Origin: Mucilaginibacter flavidus
GTDB lineage: Bacteria > Bacteroidota > Bacteroidia > Sphingobacteriales > Sphingobacteriaceae
Direction: 5' to 3'
Length of the DNA stretch: 64,000 nt
Assembly (NCBI RefSeq): GCF_024055575.1
Contig: NZ_JAMXOE010000001.1
Location: 434,001 to 498,000, forward strand
In this document: piece after piece, positions 43,459 through 51,712 of the stretch
Layout of the letters: every line of letters begins with the position of its first letter
Numbering within the stretch: position 1 is the first letter of the stretch
The notes under the pieces: generated by a model
Databases searched by the model: none
The model's input: only the letters and a program-made list of their open reading frames with translations
Told to the model about the DNA's origin: nothing
Position numbers and translations under genes: made by a program

Positions 43459-44643
43459 ATGGTTTTTAATATATTTAGCCTATCACAATTTTTATTGATG
43501 GAAGTAGAATTTACCCGGTCATTTTATTGGAAAATATTTTATTGTGCGATGGCCGTGGGGTTTGCCCTATTTGTCGATATCGGATTTATCCAATCACAGG
43601 TTAAGGACCAGCCTGCCTTAATATTATTCCCTCTATTATCTACACTGTTCGGCATATTGGTGGTAATAAGCCAGTTCATCAGCAAAGTCATCATATCCGC
43701 GGATTATATTGTGAAAATAAATATCACAGGCAAACGGAAATTGCTTACAATAAATGTGAAGGGCGTAAGTATTGGCGAAAAATACATCTCAATAATCCCG
43801 ATTTCAGATGACTACAAAAAAATCACAATAAACAATTACATCGATTATCCTGATTCAGAAGACTTGACGAGTTGGCTTAAAGAGAACTTCGCCGACCTTG
43901 ACGCAGCAGCTTTAAAAGATCAGCAGGCTAAAGTATTAACTGACCCAAGGCTGGGAGCTACGGAAATTGAACGTAAGCGCAAACTTACTGCAGCAAAAAT
44001 AGTAGCAGTTGTTTACAGCATTATTGGCGTGGTGCTTGGCGCCTTTGGAATAGCGTCCCAAAATAATTTTGTAGTTTATTTATTAATGGGCTACCCGTTA
44101 GCCGGAGTTTTGATTACCGGGCTAAACCCGCTGATAAAATTCGTATCTAACAGCAAGCGAAGCGTTTATCCATTCATTATGGTGGGTGTATTGCCACCTG
44201 TTTTTATTTTGTTTATATCGGCATTGTCCGAATTCGAAATATATAACCATCAAAACGCCTGGCTACCATTTTTTGGAATTGCAGCGACGCTGTTTTTTTT
44301 GTTTTTTAAAACCAGCGTCAACGATGCGCTGCCGGTAAAAGGCCAAATCATAATTATGCTGATTGCCGGGCTTTTATATGGTTACGGAAGTACAATTCAT
44401 ATCAACTGCGATTTTGATAAATCAAGCCCCAAACTAATTCAAACATCAGTTTATAATAAGTGGATAGAGCATAACAAAGGTGCACATTACCATTTAAAGC
44501 TTGCATCCTGGGATGGTGACCAAAAGCCCAGGGATATTGAAGTTTCGCATGCTACTTACAACAGCTATATCGAAGGCGGATCAATTAATGTCTACTTAAA
44601 AAACGGATTATTGAATATCCCATGGTATTCGCTGTATAAATAA
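43459..44643 (+). CDS. Integral membrane protein of unknown function
   Basis: 394 residues (or 381 if the ATG at 43498 is used). Helices are predicted at about 27-45, 55-75, 188-210, 215-232, 245-262, 275-293 and 304-320. A cytosolic or periplasmic beta region (90-150) precedes the second membrane block, and the last 75 residues are soluble. No family recognised. AT-rich relative to its neighbours. The second ATG is plausible because TATATTTA just before it resembles a -7 element. Confidence 0.6.
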   Translation: MVFNIFSLSQFLLMEVEFTRSFYWKIFYCAMAVGFALFVDIGFIQSQVKDQPALILFPLLSTLFGILVVISQFISKVIISADYIVKINITGKRKLLTINVKGVSIGEKYISIIPISDDYKKITINNYIDYPDSEDLTSWLKENFADLDAAALKDQQAKVLTDPRLGATEIERKRKLTAAKIVAVVYSIIGVVLGAFGIASQNNFVVYLLMGYPLAGVLITGLNPLIKFVSNSKRSVYPFIMVGVLPPVFILFISALSEFEIYNHQNAWLPFFGIAATLFFLFFKTSVNDALPVKGQIIIMLIAGLLYGYGSTIHINCDFDKSSPKLIQTSVYNKWIEHNKGAHYHLKLASWDGDQKPRDIEVSHATYNSYIEGGSINVYLKNGLLNIPWYSLYK

Positions 44644-44699
44644 AGAAAGCCACCCCAGTTACCCGGGGCAGCTCTCAACCGCTATGAAAAATCTTTAAA

Positions 44700-45065
44700 T
44701 TATGCTTTGTAAATTGGCTCGTGGTATTGGTCATCGGCGTGCCTGCTGTGTTTCATCACCATCCATGCACCCAAGCCTATTATGGCCATCGGCCACACAA
44801 CCCTGTCGGCATCGTTAATGTTATCGGTTAGCAAACAGGCTGTACCAAACACTATCAGCCACACCCAAATTGCTTTTTTGAAATTATATTTAGCGCCCAT
44901 ATACAAACCGTAAGCTATTATAGCCATGGGCCAGCTAATTACCCAATCTGGTATCCAAAACAAGTTCATCTGGTCGATGAGTAATAAACCACCAATAATA
45001 ATGATGATGATACCGGCCATTGTTTTACCATTATATTTTGCGGGGTTATTTATGTTAGTTTCCAT
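44700..45065 (-). CDS. Stand-alone LiaF-like transmembrane protein
   Basis: 121 residues with four helices. The opening KTMAGIIIIIIGGLLLIDQMNLFWIPDWVISWPMAIIAYGLYMG (residues 15-58) parallels the N-terminal unit of the LiaF-like protein at 41486, but the C-terminal beta domain is missing. It ends with a polar tail (RHADDQYHEPIYKA). It may be a truncated paralogue or partner of the LiaF-like protein. Confidence 0.75.
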   Translation of the reverse strand: METNINNPAKYNGKTMAGIIIIIIGGLLLIDQMNLFWIPDWVISWPMAIIAYGLYMGAKYNFKKAIWVWLIVFGTACLLTDNINDADRVVWPMAIIGLGAWMVMKHSRHADDQYHEPIYKA

Positions 45066-45195
45066 TGTTTTTAGTTTTAAATCTTACCCAATATTACGGC
45101 AGTATTAAGGCGTGGACAACGGAATATTGGCGAGGTATTAACAGAAATCGGTAAGCGGCTAAAAAGTGTCGGTGAAAATGGAAGGTTTAAAAAGG

Positions 45196-45271
45196 GGTGT
45201 CATGCTGAGGCACTCGAAGCATGCGGGCAAAGGCCTCTGCGCTCACCCTTCGAGAACCTCAGGGTGACACC
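45196..45271. repeat. 76-bp palindromic element, copy 2
   Basis: Inverted copy of 24288-24363 with four differences. It begins GGTGTCATGCTGAGG and ends CCTCAGGGTGACACC. Intergenic, between the LiaF-like gene and aguA. Confidence 0.75.
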
Positions 45272-45334
45272 CGTTTATCGATCTAAGGCTTTGGCCCTGT
45301 TGCACTCAGGCGGCGAAAGCTTACCGGTCCATAT

Positions 45335-45370
45335 AAAAACCAAATAAGATCAAACGATTGATCTTATTTG
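45335..45370 (-). terminator. Terminator after aguA
   Basis: A perfect 13-bp inverted repeat (45341-45353 with 45358-45370) and 4-base loop; on the minus strand it is followed by GTTTTTAT. It lies 134 bases beyond the aguA stop. Confidence 0.7.
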
Positions 45371-45503
45371 ATTATATCGTATAAAAATTTGATAGTGAGA
45401 TAATTACAGGTTAATCTAATTTACACTTGATGAATAAAAGGCCTTGTGTGACCGATAAATTGTAGAAAAAAGAAACAAAAAGGAAACCTGAAAGTTACTT
45501 CTC

Positions 45504-46541
45504 TTACACCTCCGGCTCCTGCTGGCTCAAGCAATGAAAGCTGCCCAGCCCCCATATAATATCGGTCGAATCGATACCCACAACCTTCCGGTCAGGGAAA
45601 CAACCCTGTAGAATATAAAGAGCTATAGCATCCCTGTCGCAGCGGAAGGTAGGCATAACCACCGCCGAGTTGGCAATATAAAAGTTAGCGTACGATGCCG
45701 GCAGGTGCTGGTCTTCATATATCACTTCGCGCGGCATTGGCAGCTCAACAATGTTAAGCTTTTTACCATTCGGCAGGCGCATTTTCTTCAGCATCTCAAG
45801 GTTATCCTGCAGTAACTGGTAGTTAGCGTCGTTTTTGTCTTCTTCAATAACGGTAACAACCGTATCCTCATTTACAAAACGTACAGTATCATCAATATGG
45901 CCATCGGTGTCGTCGCCAATAATGCCCTCGCCTACCCATAAAACCTGCTCAACGCCGTAATAATTTTGCAGGTATTCTTCAATTTGCTGCTGATTTAAAT
46001 GCGGGTTACGGTTTTTATTAAGCAAACAGGCTGTTGAGGTAATTAAAGTACCGGCCCCGTTAAAATCAACCGAACCACCTTCCATTACAATACCGGGGTG
46101 GTAAACCGGCAGACCAAACCGCTCCCCTATTTTTGTTGGAATAACATCATCCAAATCAAACGGCGGATATTTATTGCCCCAGGCATTATAATCCCAATCA
46201 ACAATGGCCTTTTGTTTGGTTTCAGTATTTATCAAAAATGCAGGACCATGATCACGGCACCAGGCATCGTTGGTTTCAAATTCGAAAAACTCAATTTGTT
46301 TTAAATCAACCCCGGCAGCCAATAATTGCTGCTTGGCAAAAGCGGCCATCTGCTCATCCTTTACGTTGATGCGCACCAACTCACCTTCGCTTATAACTTT
46401 AATAAACTCGCAATACCTTGGGTATATCAAATCTATCTTACCAGGCCACGAAGCCTCCTTGTGTGGCCAGCTAAGCCAAGTAGCAGTGTGCTTGTGCCAT
46501 TCAGCGGGGAAGTGGAAATTGTCTTGCTTCGGAGTAGTCAT
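45504..46541 (-). CDS. aguA: Agmatine deiminase
   Basis: 345-residue enzyme of the peptidyl-arginine deiminase fold that converts agmatine to N-carbamoylputrescine. Typical stretches are WLSWPHKEASWPGK, NDAWCRDHGPAFL, EGGSVDFNGAGTLITS and DDTDGHIDD; the catalytic Cys337 is in GLGSFHCLSQQ near the C-terminus. The next enzyme, aguB, lies upstream on the same strand with a palindrome between them. Confidence 0.93.
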   Translation of the reverse strand: MTTPKQDNFHFPAEWHKHTATWLSWPHKEASWPGKIDLIYPRYCEFIKVISEGELVRINVKDEQMAAFAKQQLLAAGVDLKQIEFFEFETNDAWCRDHGPAFLINTETKQKAIVDWDYNAWGNKYPPFDLDDVIPTKIGERFGLPVYHPGIVMEGGSVDFNGAGTLITSTACLLNKNRNPHLNQQQIEEYLQNYYGVEQVLWVGEGIIGDDTDGHIDDTVRFVNEDTVVTVIEEDKNDANYQLLQDNLEMLKKMRLPNGKKLNIVELPMPREVIYEDQHLPASYANFYIANSAVVMPTFRCDRDAIALYILQGCFPDRKVVGIDSTDIIWGLGSFHCLSQQEPEV

Positions 46542-46569
46542 GGGTGATGATATGTAATTTTATGCGCCC

Positions 46570-46668
46570 GTCATTGCGAGGTACGAAGCAACCTCTACTA
46601 AGGACAAGTCGCCAACTTTCAAAGTTCGCTCTGTACAGTTTAGAGGTTGCTTCGTACCTCGCAATGAC
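46570..46668. repeat. CATTGCGAGG palindromic element, copy 3 (perfect arms)
   Basis: 28-base arms (46570-46597 and 46641-46668) are perfectly complementary, enclosing a 43-base loop. The element lies between aguB and aguA and may weaken read-through. Confidence 0.85.
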
Positions 46669-46677
46669 GCGTGGGTT

Positions 46678-47547
46678 TTAATCCCCGTCCAGAAATCTTT
46701 TGGTTATCGGCTGATACGAATCAATCCTCCTGTCCCTCATGAAAGGCCAGTGGCTGCGGTAATAATCCGACTTATTTAAATCCAACTCTTCAACCACTAC
46801 TTCCTCGTCATCAGTTGATGTTTGGTGTATCAAAGCACCAAATGGATTGGCAAAAAACGAACCACCCCAAAACTTAACGCCGGCTTCTTCGCCAACGCGG
46901 TTCACACTTACCACATGCACGCCGTTTGCTACCGCATGCGAGCGTTGAATGGTTTGCCAGGCGTTATATTGCTCAACATTGGTTGCTTCGTCCTGCGTGG
47001 TGGCCCAGCCTATGGCCGTAGGGTAAAATAATATTTCGGCGCCCATCATGGCTGTAATACGTGCAGCTTCGGGGTACCATTGATCCCAGCAGATAAGCAC
47101 GCCTATAGTGGCAAATTTGGTTTTAAAAACTTTGTATCCCAAATCGCCCGGGGTAAAGTAAAATTTCTCGTAAAAACCGGGATCGTCCGGGATATGCATT
47201 TTGCGATATTTACCAAGATATACCCCGTCGGCATCTAAAACTGCGGTGGTATTATGATAAATGCCTTGTGCGCGTTTTTCAAACAACGAGGCAATAATTA
47301 CCACGCCAAGTTCTTTAGCCACAGCAGAAAGCGCATCGCTCGATGGGCCGGGAATGGCCTCGGCCAGTTTAAAATTATCGTAATCTTCTACATCGCAAAA
47401 ATAAAGCGATGTAAAAAGCTCCTGCAGGCAAACTATCTGCGCGCCTTTTTGGGCGGCTTCACGCACTTTAACAATAGCTTTATCTAAATTTTCCTGTTTG
47501 TTGGCTGTACACGTCATTTGTACAATGCCCACGTTTACTTTACTCAT
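46678..47547 (-). CDS. aguB: N-carbamoylputrescine amidase
   Basis: 289-residue nitrilase-superfamily enzyme that hydrolyses N-carbamoylputrescine to putrescine. The Glu-Lys-Cys triad is in CLQELFTSLYF, KYRKMHIPDD and GVLICWDQWYPEAAR. Length and the WDQWYPE motif match AguB closely. With aguA it forms the two-step agmatine route. Confidence 0.92.
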   Translation of the reverse strand: MSKVNVGIVQMTCTANKQENLDKAIVKVREAAQKGAQIVCLQELFTSLYFCDVEDYDNFKLAEAIPGPSSDALSAVAKELGVVIIASLFEKRAQGIYHNTTAVLDADGVYLGKYRKMHIPDDPGFYEKFYFTPGDLGYKVFKTKFATIGVLICWDQWYPEAARITAMMGAEILFYPTAIGWATTQDEATNVEQYNAWQTIQRSHAVANGVHVVSVNRVGEEAGVKFWGGSFFANPFGALIHQTSTDDEEVVVEELDLNKSDYYRSHWPFMRDRRIDSYQPITKRFLDGD

Positions 47548-47578
47548 CCCGCTAAAATTTGCGCAAAAATAAGGAATT

Positions 47579-47690
47579 TTAGAGATTAGAGGTTAGAGTT
47601 TGGTGATTAGATTGTAAAATGAAGATTAAGTCTCAAGATAAAAAGGCCGCCTTTAACTAATCTCCAGCCTCTAATCTCTGATCACTAAAA
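47579..47690. repeat. Degenerate AGATTAGAG-word hairpin
   Basis: Left arm near 47579-47600 (variants of TAGAGATTAGAGGTTAG) and right arm near 47655-47682 (complementary CTAATCTCYAGCCTCTAATCTC). The right arm lies inside the 3' end of the response regulator gene. Confidence 0.6.
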
Positions 47691-48040
47691 ATCAACCCGT
47701 TCACCGTATCAACCAATTCTTCCAAACCGAAAGGTTTGGTTATAATGGCATCGCAGCCGCAGGCCAGCAAATCGTCCTTATTTAAATAAGCCGAGCATAT
47801 TATTACAGGTATATTGCTTAATTGTGGATGGGCCTTCACCTCCCGGCAAATCTCATCGCCCCTTGTGCCGCTCATTTTATAATCGAGCATCAACAGGTCG
47901 GGCATATGGGCTTGTATATTCTCAATAATATTTTCAGTCTCCGAAGTGATGGTTACCTCGAATCGTTCGTATGATAGCGCTTCCTTTACAATATCCAGCA
48001 CGTCCTGGTTGTCGTCGAGCATTAAAATCCGTTTTCGCAT
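47657..48040 (-). CDS. Single-domain response regulator
   Basis: 127-residue receiver domain: acidic pair Asp9-Asp10, phospho-acceptor Asp53 in LLMLDYKMSG, Ser/Thr in IICSAY and Lys in IITKPFGLEELV. There is no output domain, so it probably acts through protein contacts. The last residues (SDQRLEAGD) are encoded by an intergenic repeat that has become part of the gene. Confidence 0.88.
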   Translation of the reverse strand: MRKRILMLDDNQDVLDIVKEALSYERFEVTITSETENIIENIQAHMPDLLMLDYKMSGTRGDEICREVKAHPQLSNIPVIICSAYLNKDDLLACGCDAIITKPFGLEELVDTVNGLIFSDQRLEAGD

Positions 48041-48215
48041 AGTTAGTTAGAAGTTTGGTTGGGTATGTTTTTCGGCTATACGTAACAGACTTATAAGTTA
48101 GCAATCGGTTTAATTATTTAGTTAATATATAACGGCACCTGCGCACTTTTATTTGATTTTGGCGGCAAATTATGCCCATGAAGTGAATTGGTAACAAAAG
48201 CTTACCTTTATCATA

Positions 48216-48365
48216 ATGTTCAAAAACAAGCTGTTATTTTTTGCCGGTGGATTGGTTATTGGAGCTGCAATAGGCCTGGCAGTTAACAATCTTGCCGTGG
48301 GTATGGGGGTCGGAGCAGCGCTTGGTTTAATATTTGCCCGCCGGATAAGGATTAGGAATAGATAA
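48216..48365 (+). CDS. Small glycine-rich membrane protein
   Basis: 49 residues from ATG to TAA: MFKNKLLFFAGGLVIGAAIG followed by a second hydrophobic stretch (AVGMGVGAALGLIFA) and a basic end (RRIRIRNR). The Gly-rich helices resemble glycine-zipper membrane proteins. Too short for routine ORF cut-offs. A terminator begins 27 bases after the stop. Confidence 0.6.
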   Translation: MFKNKLLFFAGGLVIGAAIGLAVNNLAVGMGVGAALGLIFARRIRIRNR

Positions 48366-48384
48366 CAGCGCTAAAATTTTCAAA

Positions 48385-48415
48385 CAAAAAAGGGGCGCTA
48401 TTACACGCCCCGGAT
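48385..48415. terminator. Bidirectional terminator
   Basis: GGGGCG (48392-48397) pairs with CGCCCC (48406-48411), loop 8 bases. A-rich on the left and T-rich on the right, so it can serve both convergent genes. Confidence 0.75.
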
Positions 48416-48436
48416 ATTTTATAAATTTTTTTAATA

Positions 48437-48952
48437 TTATTTGGCGTGGTGCGCTGAATGTTTAACACCATCGCGACGGGCCTCGTGCATAGCTTTTTTT
48501 AGTGCTTTACGGTCTGCCTTCAAGGCTGCTTTATCGGCTTTAAGTGCTGTCGCATCGTTTGCTGCCTTGTCCTTTTCTTCAGTTGCTTTGTCGGTTTTTA
48601 TTTTTGCAACATCAGCTTCAACTTCTTTTATATCGCTTTTTTTAATTTCTTTGTCAGCCAGCGCTACAGGGTGGTCAACGCCTTCGCTTTTAAGTATCTT
48701 GGCATCAGCTTTAATACCTTGTTTTTCAGTTTTTGCTGCGGCTAGGTCTGCTTTGGCAGTCGCCAGGTCGCCACTTTTTTTAGCAGCTTTAGCGTCGGCC
48801 TTGTCTTTGTCGTACGCGCGCACATCTTTGCGCAAATCTTGCATTTGTGTTTTTTCAGCCGGGGTGGGCGTAGCGGCTACAGGGGTACTGGTTTGTGCAA
48901 ATGCTGCAATTGTAAAAATCATGGCAACACCTGATAGGACTAATTTCTTCAT
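48437..48952 (-). CDS. Secreted Lys/Ala/Asp-rich coiled-coil protein
   Basis: 171 residues with signal peptide MKKLVLSGVAMIFTIAAFAQ. The mature protein is about 60 percent Lys, Ala, Asp and Glu in repeated motifs (DKAAKK, ATAKADLAAAKTEKQ, ATALKADKAALKADRKALKKA), predicting a long helix. The tail is His-rich (RRDGVKHSAHHAK). Function unknown; a surface or periplasmic filament-like protein is one guess. Confidence 0.7.
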   Translation of the reverse strand: MKKLVLSGVAMIFTIAAFAQTSTPVAATPTPAEKTQMQDLRKDVRAYDKDKADAKAAKKSGDLATAKADLAAAKTEKQGIKADAKILKSEGVDHPVALADKEIKKSDIKEVEADVAKIKTDKATEEKDKAANDATALKADKAALKADRKALKKAMHEARRDGVKHSAHHAK

Positions 48953-49101
48953 AATGTTAAGTTGTTTTTTTAAATGAGTATTATTGACGCGATTAAAATT
49001 AAAAGGTTTAACGGAAAATACATATTTAATGTTCGAAATATTAAACCTTTTTACACATTAAACCGTCATAACTAAAAATATCCCTATTATTATAATATCA
49101 T

Positions 49102-50013
49102 ATGTTAAAACCTCACCCTAAATTAATTTCTACGATCTTATTTCTTGTATTTACTGCTACAGCTTTTTGCCAAACAGGTTCCTTACCTGGTGATGCCGAA
49201 AAAGTTAAGCCCGATGATAAAACCAACTCCCGCGTCTCTTCAATAAAGATTGGTGTCAACTACTCAAATAATAATGTTTTTATGGGCCGGGCAGATACCG
49301 TACGCACACCGGCTATTATTCCGCAGGTAAAATACACGCTGGCAGCGGGTATCTATTTTTCAGCCAGCCTTAACGTGCTGCCCCAGCAAAAGAAAAAAAA
49401 GCTCGACGGCGGCGATATTTCTGCGGGCTACAACATTGATATTACCGACGATCTTTCGGCCGGGGCATCGTATAGCAAGCTGTTTTATAATAAAGCAAGT
49501 ACCCAGGTCGGCTCGTCAATAAGCAGCACGTTTAACGCCAATTTAAGCTACGATTTTGGAGATATATTAACTACAGCATTAAGCGCCGATTATAATTTAA
49601 ACACCAAAGGCATTAATAATGATATATTTTTAAACCTGGGAATAAGCCACGATTTTATGGTGAATGGTGTTTTCGGTGACAGCGACTTGTTTCTTGTCTC
49701 GCCCAGTATAACCTTAAACACCGGTACCGAAAATTTTTACGATTCTTATTTACAGCGCAAAAACATCAAAAATGCAAAACGCACCGCCGCCCAAAACAAA
49801 GTTATAGCGCAATATACCAGCCAGCTTAGTCAATACAAAATACTTGATTACGAGTTGTCAATACCCGTAGAATATAAAACCGGGAGCCTTATTTTTCAAT
49901 TTACGCCAACCTATGCCGTTGTCGGCAACACGCTGCCAAAAGCCATAACCGCCCGGCTATCAGATAGCACAAGCATATTTTATTTTGAAACAGGCGTGGC
50001 GCTAAAATTTTAA
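49102..50013 (+). CDS. Exported beta-barrel-like protein
   Basis: 303 residues with signal peptide MLKPHPKLISTILFLVFTATAFCQ. Alternating strands (NVFMGRADTVRTPAIIPQVKYTLAAGIYFSASL, ISAGYNIDITDDLSAGASYSK, NANLSYDFGDILTTALSADYN at residues 55-170) and a C-terminal FYFETGVALKF ending in an aromatic residue suggest an outer-membrane barrel. Function unknown. Confidence 0.68.
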   Translation: MLKPHPKLISTILFLVFTATAFCQTGSLPGDAEKVKPDDKTNSRVSSIKIGVNYSNNNVFMGRADTVRTPAIIPQVKYTLAAGIYFSASLNVLPQQKKKKLDGGDISAGYNIDITDDLSAGASYSKLFYNKASTQVGSSISSTFNANLSYDFGDILTTALSADYNLNTKGINNDIFLNLGISHDFMVNGVFGDSDLFLVSPSITLNTGTENFYDSYLQRKNIKNAKRTAAQNKVIAQYTSQLSQYKILDYELSIPVEYKTGSLIFQFTPTYAVVGNTLPKAITARLSDSTSIFYFETGVALKF

Positions 50014-50040
50014 CAGGTAAAAAATAGGCTAAAGCCTTGC

Positions 50041-51600
50041 CTAAAAATCGTGATAAATAGCCCTGAATGTGCTGCGCAGGCCAAAAGTTACCTGTACCGT
50101 GTTACGGACGCCCAGGTCGTTGCTTTCTTTGCGTACCAGGCCACCCAGTTCAAAGCGCAGGTTATATTTCGGGTTGATAAGGTATGATGCCGTTGCTTCG
50201 CCAAAATAAAACTTAGTGGGTATACCCTGCCCTACTTTTGTTTCGGTGGTTGATGCTGAAGTTGATGTATAGGTTAACTCGTTGCCATAATTCTGTCCTG
50301 CCGGGTTGCGGCCGTATTGGGCGTAATTAACCTGGCCCATAAAATCAAAATTGCCTATCGAGTAATTCAGTATGCCGATAAACTCCCTGAAGTTTGCACC
50401 TAACGGGTCGCCAAGGGGTTCACTGTAATCGGTATAGTTTGTAATTATTTGCGGGCTGGTGTAGGCAAAAGGTTTTACGGTATTGTACTCAACCAAATAG
50501 TTAAATCCTTTTACATTAAACAAATCGGCACCACGTACGCCCAGCTGGTAACCGTCTGTATTGGTATTATCCATTAGTAACTGCCCGTAAACAGCGGTTT
50601 TATCAAATATTTTATATTTACCGGTAAACCCTGCCAGCACATTATCCGGTTGAGCCTTTGGCCCTATTGAGCTGGCAAAAAATAAGGGGTTAAATAAATT
50701 GGCATCAAACCCGTGCTGGGTACCGTTATCATCGGCTTCCTGCGCTATTACGGCATTAAATACGCCTAATGACAGCCGGTTATTTACGTTCCAGTCAAGG
50801 TAATGGAAAGCGGCCCATTTACGGCGGTTGCTGCCGTAATTGTCAAAATGCACGGCGTTTATATCGGCCAGGTACGCCCACATTACCATATACTGTACTT
50901 TGCCAATGTTTGCGGTTAACCGCAATAACGGGTAGTTGGCGGCAAAGTCCGACAGCAGCAGCGACCGGTAGCCATCGCCAATAAAAGTTTTGTCGGTACC
51001 AAGCGTAATGTTTAATTGTTTAATGGGCGTGTACGAAATCACAGCCGTTGCGTACGACCAGTCCTGGCTGCCCAGCGCAATGCCGTTATAATTACGGTTA
51101 TAAGCCTGGCCAGGTACAAACGCATATTTGTTTACTATATCATTATAATAGCCGGCAAACCTGGCCGAATTTTCAAACGCGCTACTGTAAAACGACACCT
51201 TGCTGCCAATCGTTCCCCCAAGTTGAAAACCGCGGGTGTTCATATAAGTATTGATCTTATCATTAACATCGCGGCCCATCATCAGGTCGGGCAGGTAGTC
51301 GGCATAAAAGGTGTAGTCTTTTGTTTTCACGTCGAAAACGTGTTCGTTAAATATCTTACGCACTATCCAGGTTTTGCGGCTGCTGTCAACTCCGCGGTTC
51401 ATAATGGCGTTGTAAGTTGGCGCTAATGTGCTGTCGATTAAAAAAGGCTTTAACGATGTATGCAGTGAACTTTTTACCGAATAAATATCCGAATTAAATT
51501 TCTGGTCGAGCTGGTAAGAGTAAGGAATATAAACAGACTGCGCTTTGCTTAAATTGATTGAAAAATATGTGATTACAAGCAGTATTATTAGTTTTTTCAT
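50041..51600 (-). CDS. Outer-membrane beta-barrel protein (gliding protein RemB/Wzi-like)
   Basis: 519 residues with signal peptide MKKLIILLVITYFSINLSKAQ. The sequence has repeated outer-membrane strands and motifs such as QDWSYATAVISYTPIKQLNITLGTDKTFIGDGYRSLL (residues 170-206) and ends FGLRSTFRAIYHDF with a terminal Phe. This layout matches proteins annotated as gliding motility RemB or capsule-assembly Wzi-like. No gliding genes are nearby. Convergent with the gene at 49102. Confidence 0.7.
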   Translation of the reverse strand: MKKLIILLVITYFSINLSKAQSVYIPYSYQLDQKFNSDIYSVKSSLHTSLKPFLIDSTLAPTYNAIMNRGVDSSRKTWIVRKIFNEHVFDVKTKDYTFYADYLPDLMMGRDVNDKINTYMNTRGFQLGGTIGSKVSFYSSAFENSARFAGYYNDIVNKYAFVPGQAYNRNYNGIALGSQDWSYATAVISYTPIKQLNITLGTDKTFIGDGYRSLLLSDFAANYPLLRLTANIGKVQYMVMWAYLADINAVHFDNYGSNRRKWAAFHYLDWNVNNRLSLGVFNAVIAQEADDNGTQHGFDANLFNPLFFASSIGPKAQPDNVLAGFTGKYKIFDKTAVYGQLLMDNTNTDGYQLGVRGADLFNVKGFNYLVEYNTVKPFAYTSPQIITNYTDYSEPLGDPLGANFREFIGILNYSIGNFDFMGQVNYAQYGRNPAGQNYGNELTYTSTSASTTETKVGQGIPTKFYFGEATASYLINPKYNLRFELGGLVRKESNDLGVRNTVQVTFGLRSTFRAIYHDF

Positions 51601-51712
51601 AAGCTGGCAGGCTGGATTTTACACCGCACCAAAATAACTATTAATTGTGATGAAATAAAAATTTGATTTGGTTGGATTTTTAGGGGCGATTATAACTAAT
51701 AGTCGTTGTCTT

